Shown here: one piece after another, positions 19,324 to 28,056 of the stretch
Layout of the letters: the number at the start of each line of letters is the position of its first letter
Position numbering within the stretch: position 1 is the first letter of the stretch
NCBI GenBank assembly: GCA_019359375.1
Contig: JAHHHL010000001.1
Span: 248,001 to 312,000, forward strand
Direction of reading: 5' to 3'
From: Lyngbya sp. HA4199-MV5
Lineage (GTDB): Bacteria > Cyanobacteriota > Cyanobacteriia > Leptolyngbyales > Leptolyngbyaceae
Length of the DNA stretch: 64,000 nt
The notes under the pieces: generated by a model
The model's input: the letters and a program-made list of their open reading frames with translations, nothing else
Told to the model about the DNA's origin: nothing
Database searches by the model: none
Position numbers and translations under genes: made by a program

Positions 19324-20568
19324 ATGCTGAAAGCTATGCAAACCAAGGCTGGACTCTCATTGTTAGTGGCTTTCACGATCGCGCTGGGTGCCTGTAGCCC
19401 TAATCCTGCGCCGACGGCATCGGGTTCGCCTCAAGCTTCAGGTACATCCAGTTCAGCGCCCAGTGGCTCGGCAACCGGGATTCCCCTTGGCATTGGGGTT
19501 GCCCAAACCAGTAATGTGGCGCTCTTGGGTCAAGAAGAAGTCGCCGGTGCAAAAATTGCAGAGAAATACTTTAACGACAAGGGCGGCATCAACGGTACGC
19601 CGATCAAGCTCGTGTTTCAAGATACGGGCGGCGATGAACAAGGGGCAATTAATGCGTTTCAAACTCTCATTACGAAAGACAAAGTAGTGGGTATTGTCGG
19701 CCCCACGCTATCGCAGCAGGCGTTTGGTGCCGACCCGATCGCCGATCGTGCCAAAGTACCCGTCATTGGACCCTCCAACACCGCCAAAGGGATTCCGCAG
19801 ATTGGTGACTTTGTTGCCCGCGTGTCCGCGCCCGTGTCAGTCGTTGCGCCCAACTCGGTGAAGGCTGCCCTTAAGATCAATCCAAATATCAAGAAAGTAG
19901 CCGTTTTCTACGCTCAGAACGATGCCTTTAATAAGTCAGAAACGGAGATTTTTCAGCAGACTGTCAAAGATCAAAAGCTAGAACTGGTGACGGTACAGAA
20001 GTTTCAAACCACGGATACCGATTTTCAAAGTCAAGCAACGGCAGCGCTCAACCTGAAACCCGACCTGGCAATTATTTCGGGTCTTGCCGCTGATGGAGGC
20101 AATCTGGTGCGACAACTGCGAGAACTGGGCTACAAGGGGCTGATCATCGGTGGCAACGGACTCAATACGTCCAACCTTTTTCCCGTTTGCAAAGCATTGT
20201 GTGATGGCGTGTTGATTGCTCAAGCCTATAGCCCAGAGCAGCCCGGTGAGGTTAATGCTGCCTTCCGCGAAGCCTATCGCAGCCAGTTTAAGAAAGAACC
20301 GCCCCAGTTCAGCGCTCAGACCTTTGCAGGCGTTCAGGTGTTTGTCGAAGCGTTGAGGGCAGTTGATAAACAGACCAAAATTAGCCAGCAAGCCTTGCCT
20401 GATCTCCGAGTGGCGCTCAACAAGCAGCTTCTCATCGGCAAGTACAGCACCCCGCTGGGTGATATCTCGTTTACACCCGAAGGTGAGATTGTGCAGAAGG
20501 AGTTTTATGTAGCGCAGATCAAGATGGATGCGAATGGTAGCAGCGGTCAGTTTGCGTATTTGAAGTGA
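19324..20568 (+). CDS. Branched-chain amino acid ABC transporter substrate-binding lipoprotein (LivJ/NatB-like)
   Basis: A 414-residue periplasmic-binding protein starting MLKAMQTKAGLSLLVAFTIA with a lipobox LGAC (Cys24), so it is anchored to a membrane. A Ser/Ala/Pro-rich linker follows, then the type I binding fold: GIGVAQTSNVALLGQEEVAG, KYFNDKGGINGTPIKLVFQD, GPTLSQQAFGADPIADRAKV and VAVFYAQND. It should deliver amino acids to the LivH-like permease at 22726. The frame extends to 19243, but the signal sequence fixes the start at 19324. Confidence 0.9.
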   Translation: MLKAMQTKAGLSLLVAFTIALGACSPNPAPTASGSPQASGTSSSAPSGSATGIPLGIGVAQTSNVALLGQEEVAGAKIAEKYFNDKGGINGTPIKLVFQDTGGDEQGAINAFQTLITKDKVVGIVGPTLSQQAFGADPIADRAKVPVIGPSNTAKGIPQIGDFVARVSAPVSVVAPNSVKAALKINPNIKKVAVFYAQNDAFNKSETEIFQQTVKDQKLELVTVQKFQTTDTDFQSQATAALNLKPDLAIISGLAADGGNLVRQLRELGYKGLIIGGNGLNTSNLFPVCKALCDGVLIAQAYSPEQPGEVNAAFREAYRSQFKKEPPQFSAQTFAGVQVFVEALRAVDKQTKISQQALPDLRVALNKQLLIGKYSTPLGDISFTPEGEIVQKEFYVAQIKMDANGSSGQFAYLK

Positions 20569-20570
20569 GG

Positions 20571-20685
20571 GGAGAGGAGAGAGGGGTGAAAAGGCAGGAG
20601 GCAGGAGGCAGAGGGCAGGAGGGTGGGGATGAAGGATGAGGGATGAAGGATAAAAGGTTGATTGCTAGAGAGGCAGGAGGCAGTT
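20571..20685. repeat. Low-complexity GGCAGGAGGCAGAGGGCAGG repeat
   Basis: Purine-rich tract following the binding-protein gene, with GGCAGGAGGCAGAGGGCAGG and GATGAAGGATGAGGGATGAA units. The same two words in complement (CTTCATCCCTCATCC, CTTCTGCCCTCTGCC) precede the LivH-like gene at 22607-22725. Confidence 0.8.
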
Positions 20686-20689
20686 TCAA

Positions 20690-21256
20690 CTATGGAATGT
20701 GCAGCACAAACCCTGGTAGAACAGCTTCACCTGATAGCTGGGCGGGAGTGGGAATGATTTCTACGGGACGATCGCACCGATAGATTTCCACCCTGCGATT
20801 CTGTGGATCGATGAGCCAGCCAAGTCGCACGCCATTCTCCATATACTCCTGCATCTTTGCTTGTAGCGGCTTCAGGTCGTCACTGGGAGACCGTAGCTCA
20901 ATGACAAAATCGGGGGCTAAGGGCGGAAAGCGACGGCGTTGATCTGGTGTGAGCGCTTCCCAACGGGGCAGGGCAATCCAGGCAGCATCGGGGGAGCGAT
21001 CGGCTCCATTCGGCAACTTAAACCCACCGGAGGAGTCAAATACAACGCCCAATCCCGTCTGACGATTCCACAAACCAAGATCCACAGTCATTTCAGCGTT
21101 CTGACTGCTGCTTTCGCCACCAGCGGGTGTCATGATAATAAGCTCTCCTTTCGCGTTGCGTTCAAAGCGCAAATCTCGATTGACCTGACAAAGCTGAAAA
21201 AACTGCTCATCGGTCAGGTAAATCACGGAGTCTAAATTGACGGTGAAAGCGGTCAT
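20690..21256 (-). CDS. Uma2 family (DUF820) putative endonuclease
   Basis: A 188-residue protein starting MTAFTVNLDSVIYLTDEQFF. Family marks: LIIMTPAGGESS, RSPDAAWIALPRWEALTP, PDFVIELRSPSDDLKPLQAK (the predicted E.xK-like part) and YMENGVRLGWLIDPQNRRVE. Activity unproven. It is divergent from the membrane protein at 21472. The frame runs to 21331, but 21256 is the start consistent with relatives. Confidence 0.9.
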   Translation of the reverse strand: MTAFTVNLDSVIYLTDEQFFQLCQVNRDLRFERNAKGELIIMTPAGGESSSQNAEMTVDLGLWNRQTGLGVVFDSSGGFKLPNGADRSPDAAWIALPRWEALTPDQRRRFPPLAPDFVIELRSPSDDLKPLQAKMQEYMENGVRLGWLIDPQNRRVEIYRCDRPVEIIPTPAQLSGEAVLPGFVLHIP

Positions 21257-21384
21257 AGCAACAACCTGCCATTGCGACACAAAAATCCGTTGAAGTTGGG
21301 CGATTTCTGGCTTAGAGTCTTCATCAAACAACTCTAACTTCAGTCAGGCTATCTGCGAGTCATACAGCGTTTTCTGGTCTGCTG

Positions 21385-21412
21385 AGGTACACCCCACACC
21401 CCACACCCCGTC
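21385..21412 (-). repeat. CACCCCACACCCC low-complexity tract
   Basis: Short tandem ACACCCC units in the divergent gap between the Uma2 gene and the membrane protein gene; complement of the GTGTGGGG family. Confidence 0.65.
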
Positions 21413-21471
21413 TCAACGCGATGTACCTACTTGAACGAAAATTACTATAGAACCCATCAAGTGATTTAATT

Positions 21472-22596
21472 ATGCCGAATCGTGCATGGGTGTTGCAGCA
21501 GGTGAGTCTACGATCGCTCCGTCCATTCGTGTTGAGCTTGGGCATAAGCGCGATCGCTCTGCTGTTTGCAACGATCGTGCAGGCGAACGCACCAGCACCG
21601 CCGACGTATGCCTGGTTTACGTTTACCGACGCTGCCTCAAAGCCTGTCATGGTGCAAAGCGCTCAGTTTGTCGAATGCGAGACCATTGCCTGTGAACGTC
21701 CGGTGTTGCTGCTCCAGTCGGGCACCTGCCAGGTGAATGGCTGCTTGCGTTCAGTGCCAGCGTTGACCAGTTCACTTCATCGGTTTGACTGCGCTGAACA
21801 GACCTGTCTCTATGTTGTTGACCCAATCAGCGATCGCACGCCGAGACGGTACTACAAGCTGATTGTCCAGTTTGCGGATGGGGTGCGATCGAGTCAAGGG
21901 TTTCGCCTCAGCCAAAAAGGTCAATTTGCGTTCAGTACGTCCGATCGTCTACAGGTGCGTGTGCAAGCTGGAGAGTTGACGATCGCACCTGATACCAGCG
22001 CCAGTCACCCGTCGCGCCTGGACTTATTCTGGATTGCCTTTGGTCTCACACAAGTGACAGAGTTGGCAATCGCGGCTGTGGTGCTGTGGTGGCTCAAGGT
22101 CGATCGCTCATTTTTGGTGAAAACGCTCGTGGCGATCGCCTTCATCAATCTGCTCACGTTTCCCGTTGTGTGGTGGTTTTTCCCATCCTTGCAGCCGTTT
22201 CACTATCGCGCAGAACGGGTCGTCGGTGCCTTGAGTCTGGTCGTGGCGATCGTCTTTGGTCTGCTGCTGGCACGTCAATCGATCGTCACCCTCAAAACGC
22301 TGGGCAAATTCTTTGGTGGTTGGCTGCTCTCGTTGCCGCTTCTAGCCATCCTTGGTTTTTTGGTGCTGCTGTTCTTTGCTCCCAGCGAATGGTTGCCCTC
22401 TGCCAGCGGTTTCACTGCCCGCATCACCCTACCCGCTTCTGAACTGTTTGCATTTGGAGGCGAAACCTGGCTCATCCATCGCGTGAGTCAGCCAATGCTA
22501 TCCCTACCCAAAGCCGGACTGCTTAGCCTCCTCATGAACACAGCCAGCTTGCTACTCGGTCTTCTCCTCTTCCCCACCCTCCAACACATCCCCTAA
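21472..22596 (+). CDS. Uncharacterised membrane protein with cysteine-rich extracytoplasmic domain
   Basis: A 374-residue protein not assigned to a known family. It has an N-terminal signal/anchor (about residues 18-38), then a periplasmic domain of about 150 residues with several paired cysteines (CETIACERP, CQVNGCLRS, CAEQTCLY), each a CxnC pair suggesting disulfides. Four or five membrane helices follow (about 187-210, 222-243, 256-275, 290-315, 350-370). It lies between genes for a Liv-type binding protein and permease, but this may be coincidence because repeats separate them. Confidence 0.8.
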   Translation: MPNRAWVLQQVSLRSLRPFVLSLGISAIALLFATIVQANAPAPPTYAWFTFTDAASKPVMVQSAQFVECETIACERPVLLLQSGTCQVNGCLRSVPALTSSLHRFDCAEQTCLYVVDPISDRTPRRYYKLIVQFADGVRSSQGFRLSQKGQFAFSTSDRLQVRVQAGELTIAPDTSASHPSRLDLFWIAFGLTQVTELAIAAVVLWWLKVDRSFLVKTLVAIAFINLLTFPVVWWFFPSLQPFHYRAERVVGALSLVVAIVFGLLLARQSIVTLKTLGKFFGGWLLSLPLLAILGFLVLLFFAPSEWLPSASGFTARITLPASELFAFGGETWLIHRVSQPMLSLPKAGLLSLLMNTASLLLGLLLFPTLQHIP

Positions 22597-22599
22597 CCC

Positions 22600-22725
22600 T
22601 ACTTCTTACTCCTGCCTCCTGCCTTCTCTCTAGCAATTAGCCTTTTATCCTTCATCCCTCATCCTTCTGCCTTCTGCCCTCTGCCTTTCCCTACTCCCTA
22701 CTCCCCACTCCCCACTCCCCCTCCC
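22600..22725. repeat. Low-complexity repeat block before the LivH-like gene
   Basis: Nearly uninterrupted pyrimidine-rich repeat: TCCTGCCTTCTCT, TTTTATCCTTCATCCCTCATCC, CTTCTGCCCTCTGCC and CCCTACTCCCTACTCCCCAC units, running to within a few bases of the ATG at 22726. No ordinary ribosome binding site is visible, because the repeat occupies that position. Confidence 0.85.
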
Positions 22726-23676
22726 ATGTCCCTCACCCTCTTCTTCCAAAACGTTTTGAATGGTCTGTCGATCGGCAGTGTTTACGCCATCTTCGCGCTG
22801 GGCTACACGCTGGTTTTCTCCATTCTGGGGATTATCAACTTTGCTCACGGTGCCATTTTTACGCTGGGTGCCTACTTTACCTATGTGCTGATTGGCGGTG
22901 CCTTTGGGTTCAATGGCTTGCTGGCGAACGCGATGTTACCCGTGAAGATGCCGTTTTGGGCGGCGATCGTCCTCAGTGGCGTTCTCTCTGGTCTGGTGAG
23001 CGTGCTGGTAGAACGATTGGCGTTTCGCCCCTTGCGACGGAGAAAAGCTGATCCACTGCTGACGGTGGTTTCTAGCCTTGGTGTCGCCTTCGTCATTGTC
23101 AACCTGATTCAGTATCTCGTCGGCGCTGAAAGCTATACCTTTCCTGCCGATACCTATGGCACCTTGCCGCCTGCCATTAACTTCGGTACCGCAGACAACC
23201 CCATTCCCATTCGGAGCGTGCAAATTGTCATCTTTGCCGTCTCAGCCGTGATTTTGACGCTTCTCACCTACCTCATTAACGCGACCAAGTACGGTAAAGC
23301 GATGCGAGCCGTCGCCGAAGATGCCACAACCGCGAGTTTGTTAGGGATTGATACCGATCGCTTCATCGTCCTCACCTTCTTTGTCAGTGGCTTTCTGGGC
23401 AGTTTGGCAGGCACCCTTGTCGGCTCCAGCGTGAGTATTGCAGGTCCTTACTTTGGCATCGGCTTTGGGTTAAAAGGGCTGGCGGTGATCGTGCTGGGCG
23501 GGCTGGGAAGCATTCCCGGTGCAGTAGTAGGAGGGCTGGTGATTGGACTGATCGAAGCCTTTGTGCCAGGAGAATTTTCGGCTTACAAAGATGCCGTTGC
23601 CTTTGGGCTACTGTTCATCATGCTCATGGTGCGACCCCAGGGATTGCTGGGACGATCGTTTGTGCAAAAGGTTTAG
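22726..23676 (+). CDS. Branched-chain amino acid ABC transporter permease, LivH type
   Basis: A 316-residue integral membrane protein with about eight hydrophobic segments and the LivH-type signatures SIGSVYAIFALGYTLVFSIL, GIINFAHGAIFTLGAYFTY and GLKGLAVIVLGGLGSIPGAV. It forms half of the transmembrane pore for neutral/branched-chain amino acids. The LivM-type permease and the ATPases are not in the window. The low-complexity repeat just upstream leaves no clear ribosome binding site. Confidence 0.92.
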   Translation: MSLTLFFQNVLNGLSIGSVYAIFALGYTLVFSILGIINFAHGAIFTLGAYFTYVLIGGAFGFNGLLANAMLPVKMPFWAAIVLSGVLSGLVSVLVERLAFRPLRRRKADPLLTVVSSLGVAFVIVNLIQYLVGAESYTFPADTYGTLPPAINFGTADNPIPIRSVQIVIFAVSAVILTLLTYLINATKYGKAMRAVAEDATTASLLGIDTDRFIVLTFFVSGFLGSLAGTLVGSSVSIAGPYFGIGFGLKGLAVIVLGGLGSIPGAVVGGLVIGLIEAFVPGEFSAYKDAVAFGLLFIMLMVRPQGLLGRSFVQKV

Positions 23677-23773
23677 GCTGTGCAGCGCGATGAGGTTGCG
23701 TCTCTGAACCAATAGGCTTGCTCATATAGGGTCGATCGTGCTTGCAAGGAGAAGGGTCGATCACCTCTACAAG

Positions 23774-23992
23774 CTATGCAGCGCTACAGAAAGCTGGTTC
23801 AGGTAACGGATCACCAGCCGCCTCGTAAGCGATCGTCAACGACTCTAGTGCTTCAATGCCATGAGTGACGGCTGCCTCGTAGGTGTCTCCATGCGTTCGC
23901 CATCGTTGCCCAGGAAAATCAGGAAAGCCAACCAAAAAACAGTCATCCTCACCAGACCACTGAATAACCATCTGGTATTTAAGCTTCGTCAT
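23774..23992 (-). CDS. HicB-like antitoxin
   Basis: A 72-residue protein starting MTKLKYQMVIQWSGEDDCFL. It has the partial RNase H-like HicB fold: YQMVIQWSGEDDCFLVGFPD, FPGQRWRTHGDTYEAAVTHG and a closing helix. HicB proteins neutralise HicA. The coding frame extends to 24154, but that portion is the shadow of the partner. It overlaps the HicA-like gene by 14 bases. Confidence 0.85.
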   Translation of the reverse strand: MTKLKYQMVIQWSGEDDCFLVGFPDFPGQRWRTHGDTYEAAVTHGIEALESLTIAYEAAGDPLPEPAFCSAA

Positions 23993-24200
23993 TTTGTTCT
24001 TGCTCCTTGACGCTCTCAATTGCCTCGCGCACTTCCTTCTCCTGGTAACGTTTTGCGTCTGCCCCATCCTTACCAGAAACCGTAATTTTTCCAGCATACA
24101 AAGCATGTATCCAGTTTGTATGACTTCCCTTGCCCGGAAGTTCGCTGAAACCATAAAACAGGCGAAAATAGAACCAAAGAAGATCGCGGAGACAAGCCAT
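23979..24200 (-). CDS. HicA-like toxin with atypical N-terminus
   Basis: The 73-residue frame contains a clear HicA core: LPGKGSHTNWIHALYAGKIT with the active-site histidine in GSH, then VSGKDGADAKRYQEKEVREA. The expected first helix (a charged segment leading to GF) is replaced by a hydrophobic string LRDLLWFYFRLFYGF, so the N-terminus may be damaged or the gene may be inactive. Its apparent start shares the CATG with the divergent Uma2 gene start. Known HicA toxins are ribosome-dependent or free mRNA nucleases. Confidence 0.65.
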   Translation of the reverse strand: MACLRDLLWFYFRLFYGFSELPGKGSHTNWIHALYAGKITVSGKDGADAKRYQEKEVREAIESVKEQEQNDEA

Positions 24201-24786
24201 GAGTCAAACCTCGTCTGAGAAAGTTCGCTGGACGACTGCCGATCTCGAACTGCTTGCCGCTGATGAATGGAAGCGCTACGAAATCATTGACGGAGAACTC
24301 TTTGTGACCAGAGCACCCCACCTCAGGCATCAATCCGTTATTCGCAATATCTGCAACGAATTAGGCGATTGGTCAGACGAAACCCAACTAGGAGAAGCGT
24401 TTCCAACTCCTGGCATTATCTTCAGCGATGCCGATAATGTCATTCCCGATGCGGTCTGGATCAGTGTTGAACGCATGGAGCGCTTTACAGACGACGCGGG
24501 GCATTTTACAAGTGCACCTGAATTGATTGTCGAGGTGCTATCTCCAGGCGCTACTAATGAACGACGAGACCGTGAAGCGAAGCTCAAGCTCTACTCCTCT
24601 CAGGGCGTTGAGGAATACTGGATTGTCAGCCGAGAATTACAACAGGTTGAAGTGTACCGTCGTGAGAATGCAGTCCTCAAGCGAGCCGCTACTTACACCG
24701 CTCAAGATACGATCACCTCACCACTTTTACCAGGGTTTGCATGCCCCGTAAAACGCTTCTTCAAACAGATTGGCACAACTCAATAG
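24199..24786 (+). CDS. Uma2 family (DUF820) putative endonuclease
   Basis: A 195-residue protein starting MSQTSSEKVRWTTADLELLA. Clear Uma2 features: KRYEIIDGELFVTRAPHLRH, PDAVWISVERME, APELIVEVLSPGATNERRDR, KLKLYSSQGVEEYWIVSREL. Third Uma2 gene of the window and not notably similar to the other two beyond family motifs. Its start overlaps that of the divergent HicA-like gene by two bases, leaving no intergenic promoter space. Confidence 0.92.
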   Translation: MSQTSSEKVRWTTADLELLAADEWKRYEIIDGELFVTRAPHLRHQSVIRNICNELGDWSDETQLGEAFPTPGIIFSDADNVIPDAVWISVERMERFTDDAGHFTSAPELIVEVLSPGATNERRDREAKLKLYSSQGVEEYWIVSRELQQVEVYRRENAVLKRAATYTAQDTITSPLLPGFACPVKRFFKQIGTTQ

Positions 24787-24931
24787 AGCGATTGTGCTCC
24801 TGAGGCGGCGGACGATCGTTTGTGCGGTCTAGCCTTAAATCACTCGTCATGAGTAAGGCAGATCGTCGATCGTCCGGCTCTGGCAGTGTATCCTGGGATG
24901 AACATCCCCCTGTATAGAATGAGAACGATCT

Positions 24932-26212
24932 GTGCTTGACCTGAAGCTAATCCGCGAAAAGCCCGACCTGGTGCGCGAGAAACTCAACACTCGCAATGGT
25001 AGCTATGATCTTCAACCATTGTTGCAGTTAGACGAACAACGCCGATCGCTGGAGCAGGAGCGATCGCAGCTTCAGGCGCGGAGCAACGAAATTGGCAAAC
25101 TGGTCGGGCAACAGATGAAAGCTGGTACGAAACTTGATGATCCTGCCTTGCAGGCGCTGAAGGACGAAGGCAACCAGGTCAAAGCCAGGTTGAGCGATCT
25201 GGAACCTCAGGAAAAAGACCTGAAAGCGCAGATCGAAGCGCTGTTGCTGACGTTTCCAAATTTGCCTGGTGACACTACGCCGATCGGCAAAAACGAGACC
25301 GAAAACGTGGAAGTGCGCCGCTGGGGCGATGAATATAAGCCTCAGCAGGAAGGTATCTTGCCCCACTGGGAGATTGCAGAAAAGCTCGGCATTCTCAACA
25401 CCGAACGGGCAACGAAACTGGCTCAGACTCGGTTTGTGGCGCTGATCGGTGCGGGTGCCGCTTTAGAACGGGCGTTGATTAGCTTCATGCTCGATCGTCA
25501 AACCGCCGCAGGTTATGTTGAAGTGCTACCGCCACTTCTGGTCAACACCCAATCGCTAACCGCTACGGGACAGTTACCTAAATTTGCGGAAGAAAGCTTC
25601 CAGTGCAAGGATGACGACCTCTGGCTCATTCCCACCGCCGAAGTGCCTGTCACCAACCTTTACCGGGATGAAATTCTCGCAGCAGAAGCGTTGCCCATTC
25701 ATCACTGTGCCTATACCCCCTGCTTTCGCCGTGAGGCAGGCAGCTACGGGCGCGATACCCGTGGACTCATTCGGCTACACCAGTTCAACAAAGTGGAACT
25801 GGTCAAACTGGTGCGCCCCGAAACCTCCGAGCAAGAACACCAAACCCTGGTACAAAACGCCGAAGCCATTCTGCAAGCCTTGAAGCTGCCTTATCGTGTC
25901 GTCGAACTCTGCACAGGCGATTTAGGCTTCGGCGCTGCCAAATGCTACGACCTGGAAGTGTGGCTTCCTTCGGCTGGCACCTACCGCGAAATTTCAAGCT
26001 GCTCCAACTTTGGCGATTTCCAGGCGCGACGCGGCAACATTCGCTTCAAAGAAGCAGGCAAAAAGGGCACGGAGTTTGTCCACACGCTCAATGGCTCTGG
26101 TTTAGCCGTCGGTCGCACGATGGCAGCCGTTTTAGAGAACTATCAGCAGTCTGATGGAACGGTGAGCATTCCAGAGGTGTTGCAACCGTTTTTGGGGCGA
26201 TCGGCGTTGTAG
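24932..26212 (+). CDS. serS: Seryl-tRNA synthetase
   Basis: Charges tRNA-Ser; class II synthetase of 426 residues. It starts with GTG ([20 protein letters not shown]). The N-terminal coiled-coil arm spans about residues 30-105. Class II motifs are visible: motif 2 [20 protein letters not shown], and motif 3 [20 protein letters not shown]. The length matches the bacterial family. It appears complete and monocistronic; a low-complexity repeat follows the stop. Confidence 0.97.
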   Translation: MLDLKLIREKPDLVREKLNTRNGSYDLQPLLQLDEQRRSLEQERSQLQARSNEIGKLVGQQMKAGTKLDDPALQALKDEGNQVKARLSDLEPQEKDLKAQIEALLLTFPNLPGDTTPIGKNETENVEVRRWGDEYKPQQEGILPHWEIAEKLGILNTERATKLAQTRFVALIGAGAALERALISFMLDRQTAAGYVEVLPPLLVNTQSLTATGQLPKFAEESFQCKDDDLWLIPTAEVPVTNLYRDEILAAEALPIHHCAYTPCFRREAGSYGRDTRGLIRLHQFNKVELVKLVRPETSEQEHQTLVQNAEAILQALKLPYRVVELCTGDLGFGAAKCYDLEVWLPSAGTYREISSCSNFGDFQARRGNIRFKEAGKKGTEFVHTLNGSGLAVGRTMAAVLENYQQSDGTVSIPEVLQPFLGRSAL

Positions 26213-26352
26213 AGAAGGCAGGAGGCAGAGGGCAGGAGGCAGAGGGCAGGAGGCAGAGGGGGCAGCGGAAGCAGCGGAAGCAGTTCAAACCTTTTAGCCT
26301 TCATCCCTCATCGCTCTTTATCCTTCATCCTTTAACCTTTTCCCCTCACCCC
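26213..26352. repeat. Low-complexity repeat between serS and the beta-lactamase-like gene
   Basis: Purine-rich GGCAGGAGGCAGAGGGCAGG units (to about 26280) followed by pyrimidine-rich CTTCATCCCTCATCG and CCCCTCACCCCTCACCC. As at 8446 the two halves are roughly complementary and could fold back in the convergent gap. Confidence 0.8.
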
Positions 26353-27825
26353 TCACCCATCCGTTCCCTTCGTTGCGTTCGCATGGACACTGCGCTCAGT
26401 CATCTGGGTATAGACCGCTTTAGAAATAGCAGGCAGAATTTCAGAGTTCTGGCTGTAGGTGGGATCGGTGCCAAACACGGCAAGAATGTAAGCAACGCTG
26501 CCGTCTTTTGATTCGATGAAGGCGACTTCGTGGCGGACTTTGGAGGTCATGCCCACTTTGGAGGCAAAGCGCACATCGGCGGGAAGGGGTTCGCCCAAAA
26601 AGCCCGCGATCGAATTATCTGCCTGCTTCTTCCAGACTTCTGGGTTCAAGTCTCGCGTAAGTAACGCCATCATTTCCTGGCTGCGACTGGCAGAGATGGC
26701 TTTGCCAGCATGGATTTCGCTCATGAGCCGTGCTGCCTGATCGCTGGTAATCAGGCTACGAATGGGCTGTTGCTGCTCATCCAGCATTTGCAGTTCGCGT
26801 CCGTTGGGACCGTCGAGCTTGAGTGAGTAAATGGGGTAGTTTTTCTGGCTGATGCTAAGCCCCTCGTAGCCTGCCGCGCGAAAGAATTGGTTAATCCGCA
26901 GACGGTTTTTGAGCCAGGAATCGTATTCTGCACCGCTGAGTGGGTTGCCAGAGGTGGTTTGGGTAATGCGATCGAAAATACGGCTGGCGGCATCATTATC
27001 CGAGTGAACCGCCATTGCAGTCAGGTCGGCAGTTAAAGCGGCATCCGGTTGCAACAGGCTCTGCTCTAGCTGTGCTTCACAGACGACGAGCCAAAAGAGC
27101 TTCACCACGCTGGCAGGATAGCGGGGAACCTCTTGCTGGTAGCCTGCGATCGTGTTGCCCTTGAGGTCAATCAGCGTGATGGAAAGTGGTTTCGTATCCA
27201 AAGATCTGCTCGCAGCCAGCGCGACCGCTCCATCGACGATCGCCTGTAGTTCTTCGCTACGCTGCATCGAATTCTCTGGCTGAGTATTGTAAGCCAGGGT
27301 GTCAAATGTTTGCTTCGGCTCGGTCGAAGGCTTTTGAATGATCGCTGCTGCTGAGGGTTGCGGTGAAGCAGACGACACGGGTGAAGCAGATGGCGTTTGA
27401 GAAACCTGAAGCTGTGGACGCAACCGTTGTACGCCCCAAAAACCTGCCCCGGCTAGCCCAATCATGGCAGTCGCCAAAAGGGTAACGCGGGTTAACCGCA
27501 GTAGACGTGCCGGGAGCCGTCGTGGAGTCGCCTTGCGCGATCGCTTAGCCTGTGGCTGAGAACGTTTTTGGCTACTCCGATTACCACCCATGGTCGATCG
27601 CTCAACCGTTGACCCGATCGCAAACGATCGCGGTTTGGCATGAGAGCGCTGAGCCATTGTGGGTGGCACTGCCGGGTGCCGTTCCAGGTGCGCCACTTGA
27701 GTGCGGAGAAAGGCGGTTTCAGCCTGAAGTCGGGCGATGATGCGATCGGCTCGGGCAAGTCTTGCCTTTAGCTGAGCATTTTGCTGCTGAAGCGACTCCG
27801 GTTTGGGTTTGAGTAAGAGAGGCAC
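26353..27825 (-). CDS. Membrane-anchored serine hydrolase of the class A beta-lactamase fold
   Basis: A 490-residue protein. It opens with a coiled coil (about residues 8-50, ARADRIIARLQAETAFLRTQ), a basic linker, one membrane helix (about 108-127) and a Ser/Pro/Ala linker. The C-terminal domain (about 190-475) has the beta-lactamase motifs YPASVVKLF (SxxK, about residue 240) and SDNDAASRI (SDN). The third KTG motif is only approximate (KVGMTS). It may be a cell-wall-active or esterase-like protein rather than a true antibiotic resistance enzyme. Confidence 0.85.
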   Translation of the reverse strand: MPLLLKPKPESLQQQNAQLKARLARADRIIARLQAETAFLRTQVAHLERHPAVPPTMAQRSHAKPRSFAIGSTVERSTMGGNRSSQKRSQPQAKRSRKATPRRLPARLLRLTRVTLLATAMIGLAGAGFWGVQRLRPQLQVSQTPSASPVSSASPQPSAAAIIQKPSTEPKQTFDTLAYNTQPENSMQRSEELQAIVDGAVALAASRSLDTKPLSITLIDLKGNTIAGYQQEVPRYPASVVKLFWLVVCEAQLEQSLLQPDAALTADLTAMAVHSDNDAASRIFDRITQTTSGNPLSGAEYDSWLKNRLRINQFFRAAGYEGLSISQKNYPIYSLKLDGPNGRELQMLDEQQQPIRSLITSDQAARLMSEIHAGKAISASRSQEMMALLTRDLNPEVWKKQADNSIAGFLGEPLPADVRFASKVGMTSKVRHEVAFIESKDGSVAYILAVFGTDPTYSQNSEILPAISKAVYTQMTERSVHANATKGTDG

Positions 27826-28056
27826 GGGGACACGTCTGGGTTAGTTGACACAATCTGGATACTGGTATACCGCAAGTTTTGGCTTCTGATGAAACTATTT
27901 TGCGTTTGCCCCCTTTCGGACTGGACGCAATCACGGTAGGGATTTTGTGTCAGGCAACATTTACGGAGTTGTAGCTTCTAGAATAGGGATTACGCGTGTT
28001 GCACTGGTGTCTCGCCGTTGCTGTAACCGCAAACCGCCGTTTTATGGGAATTTGGT

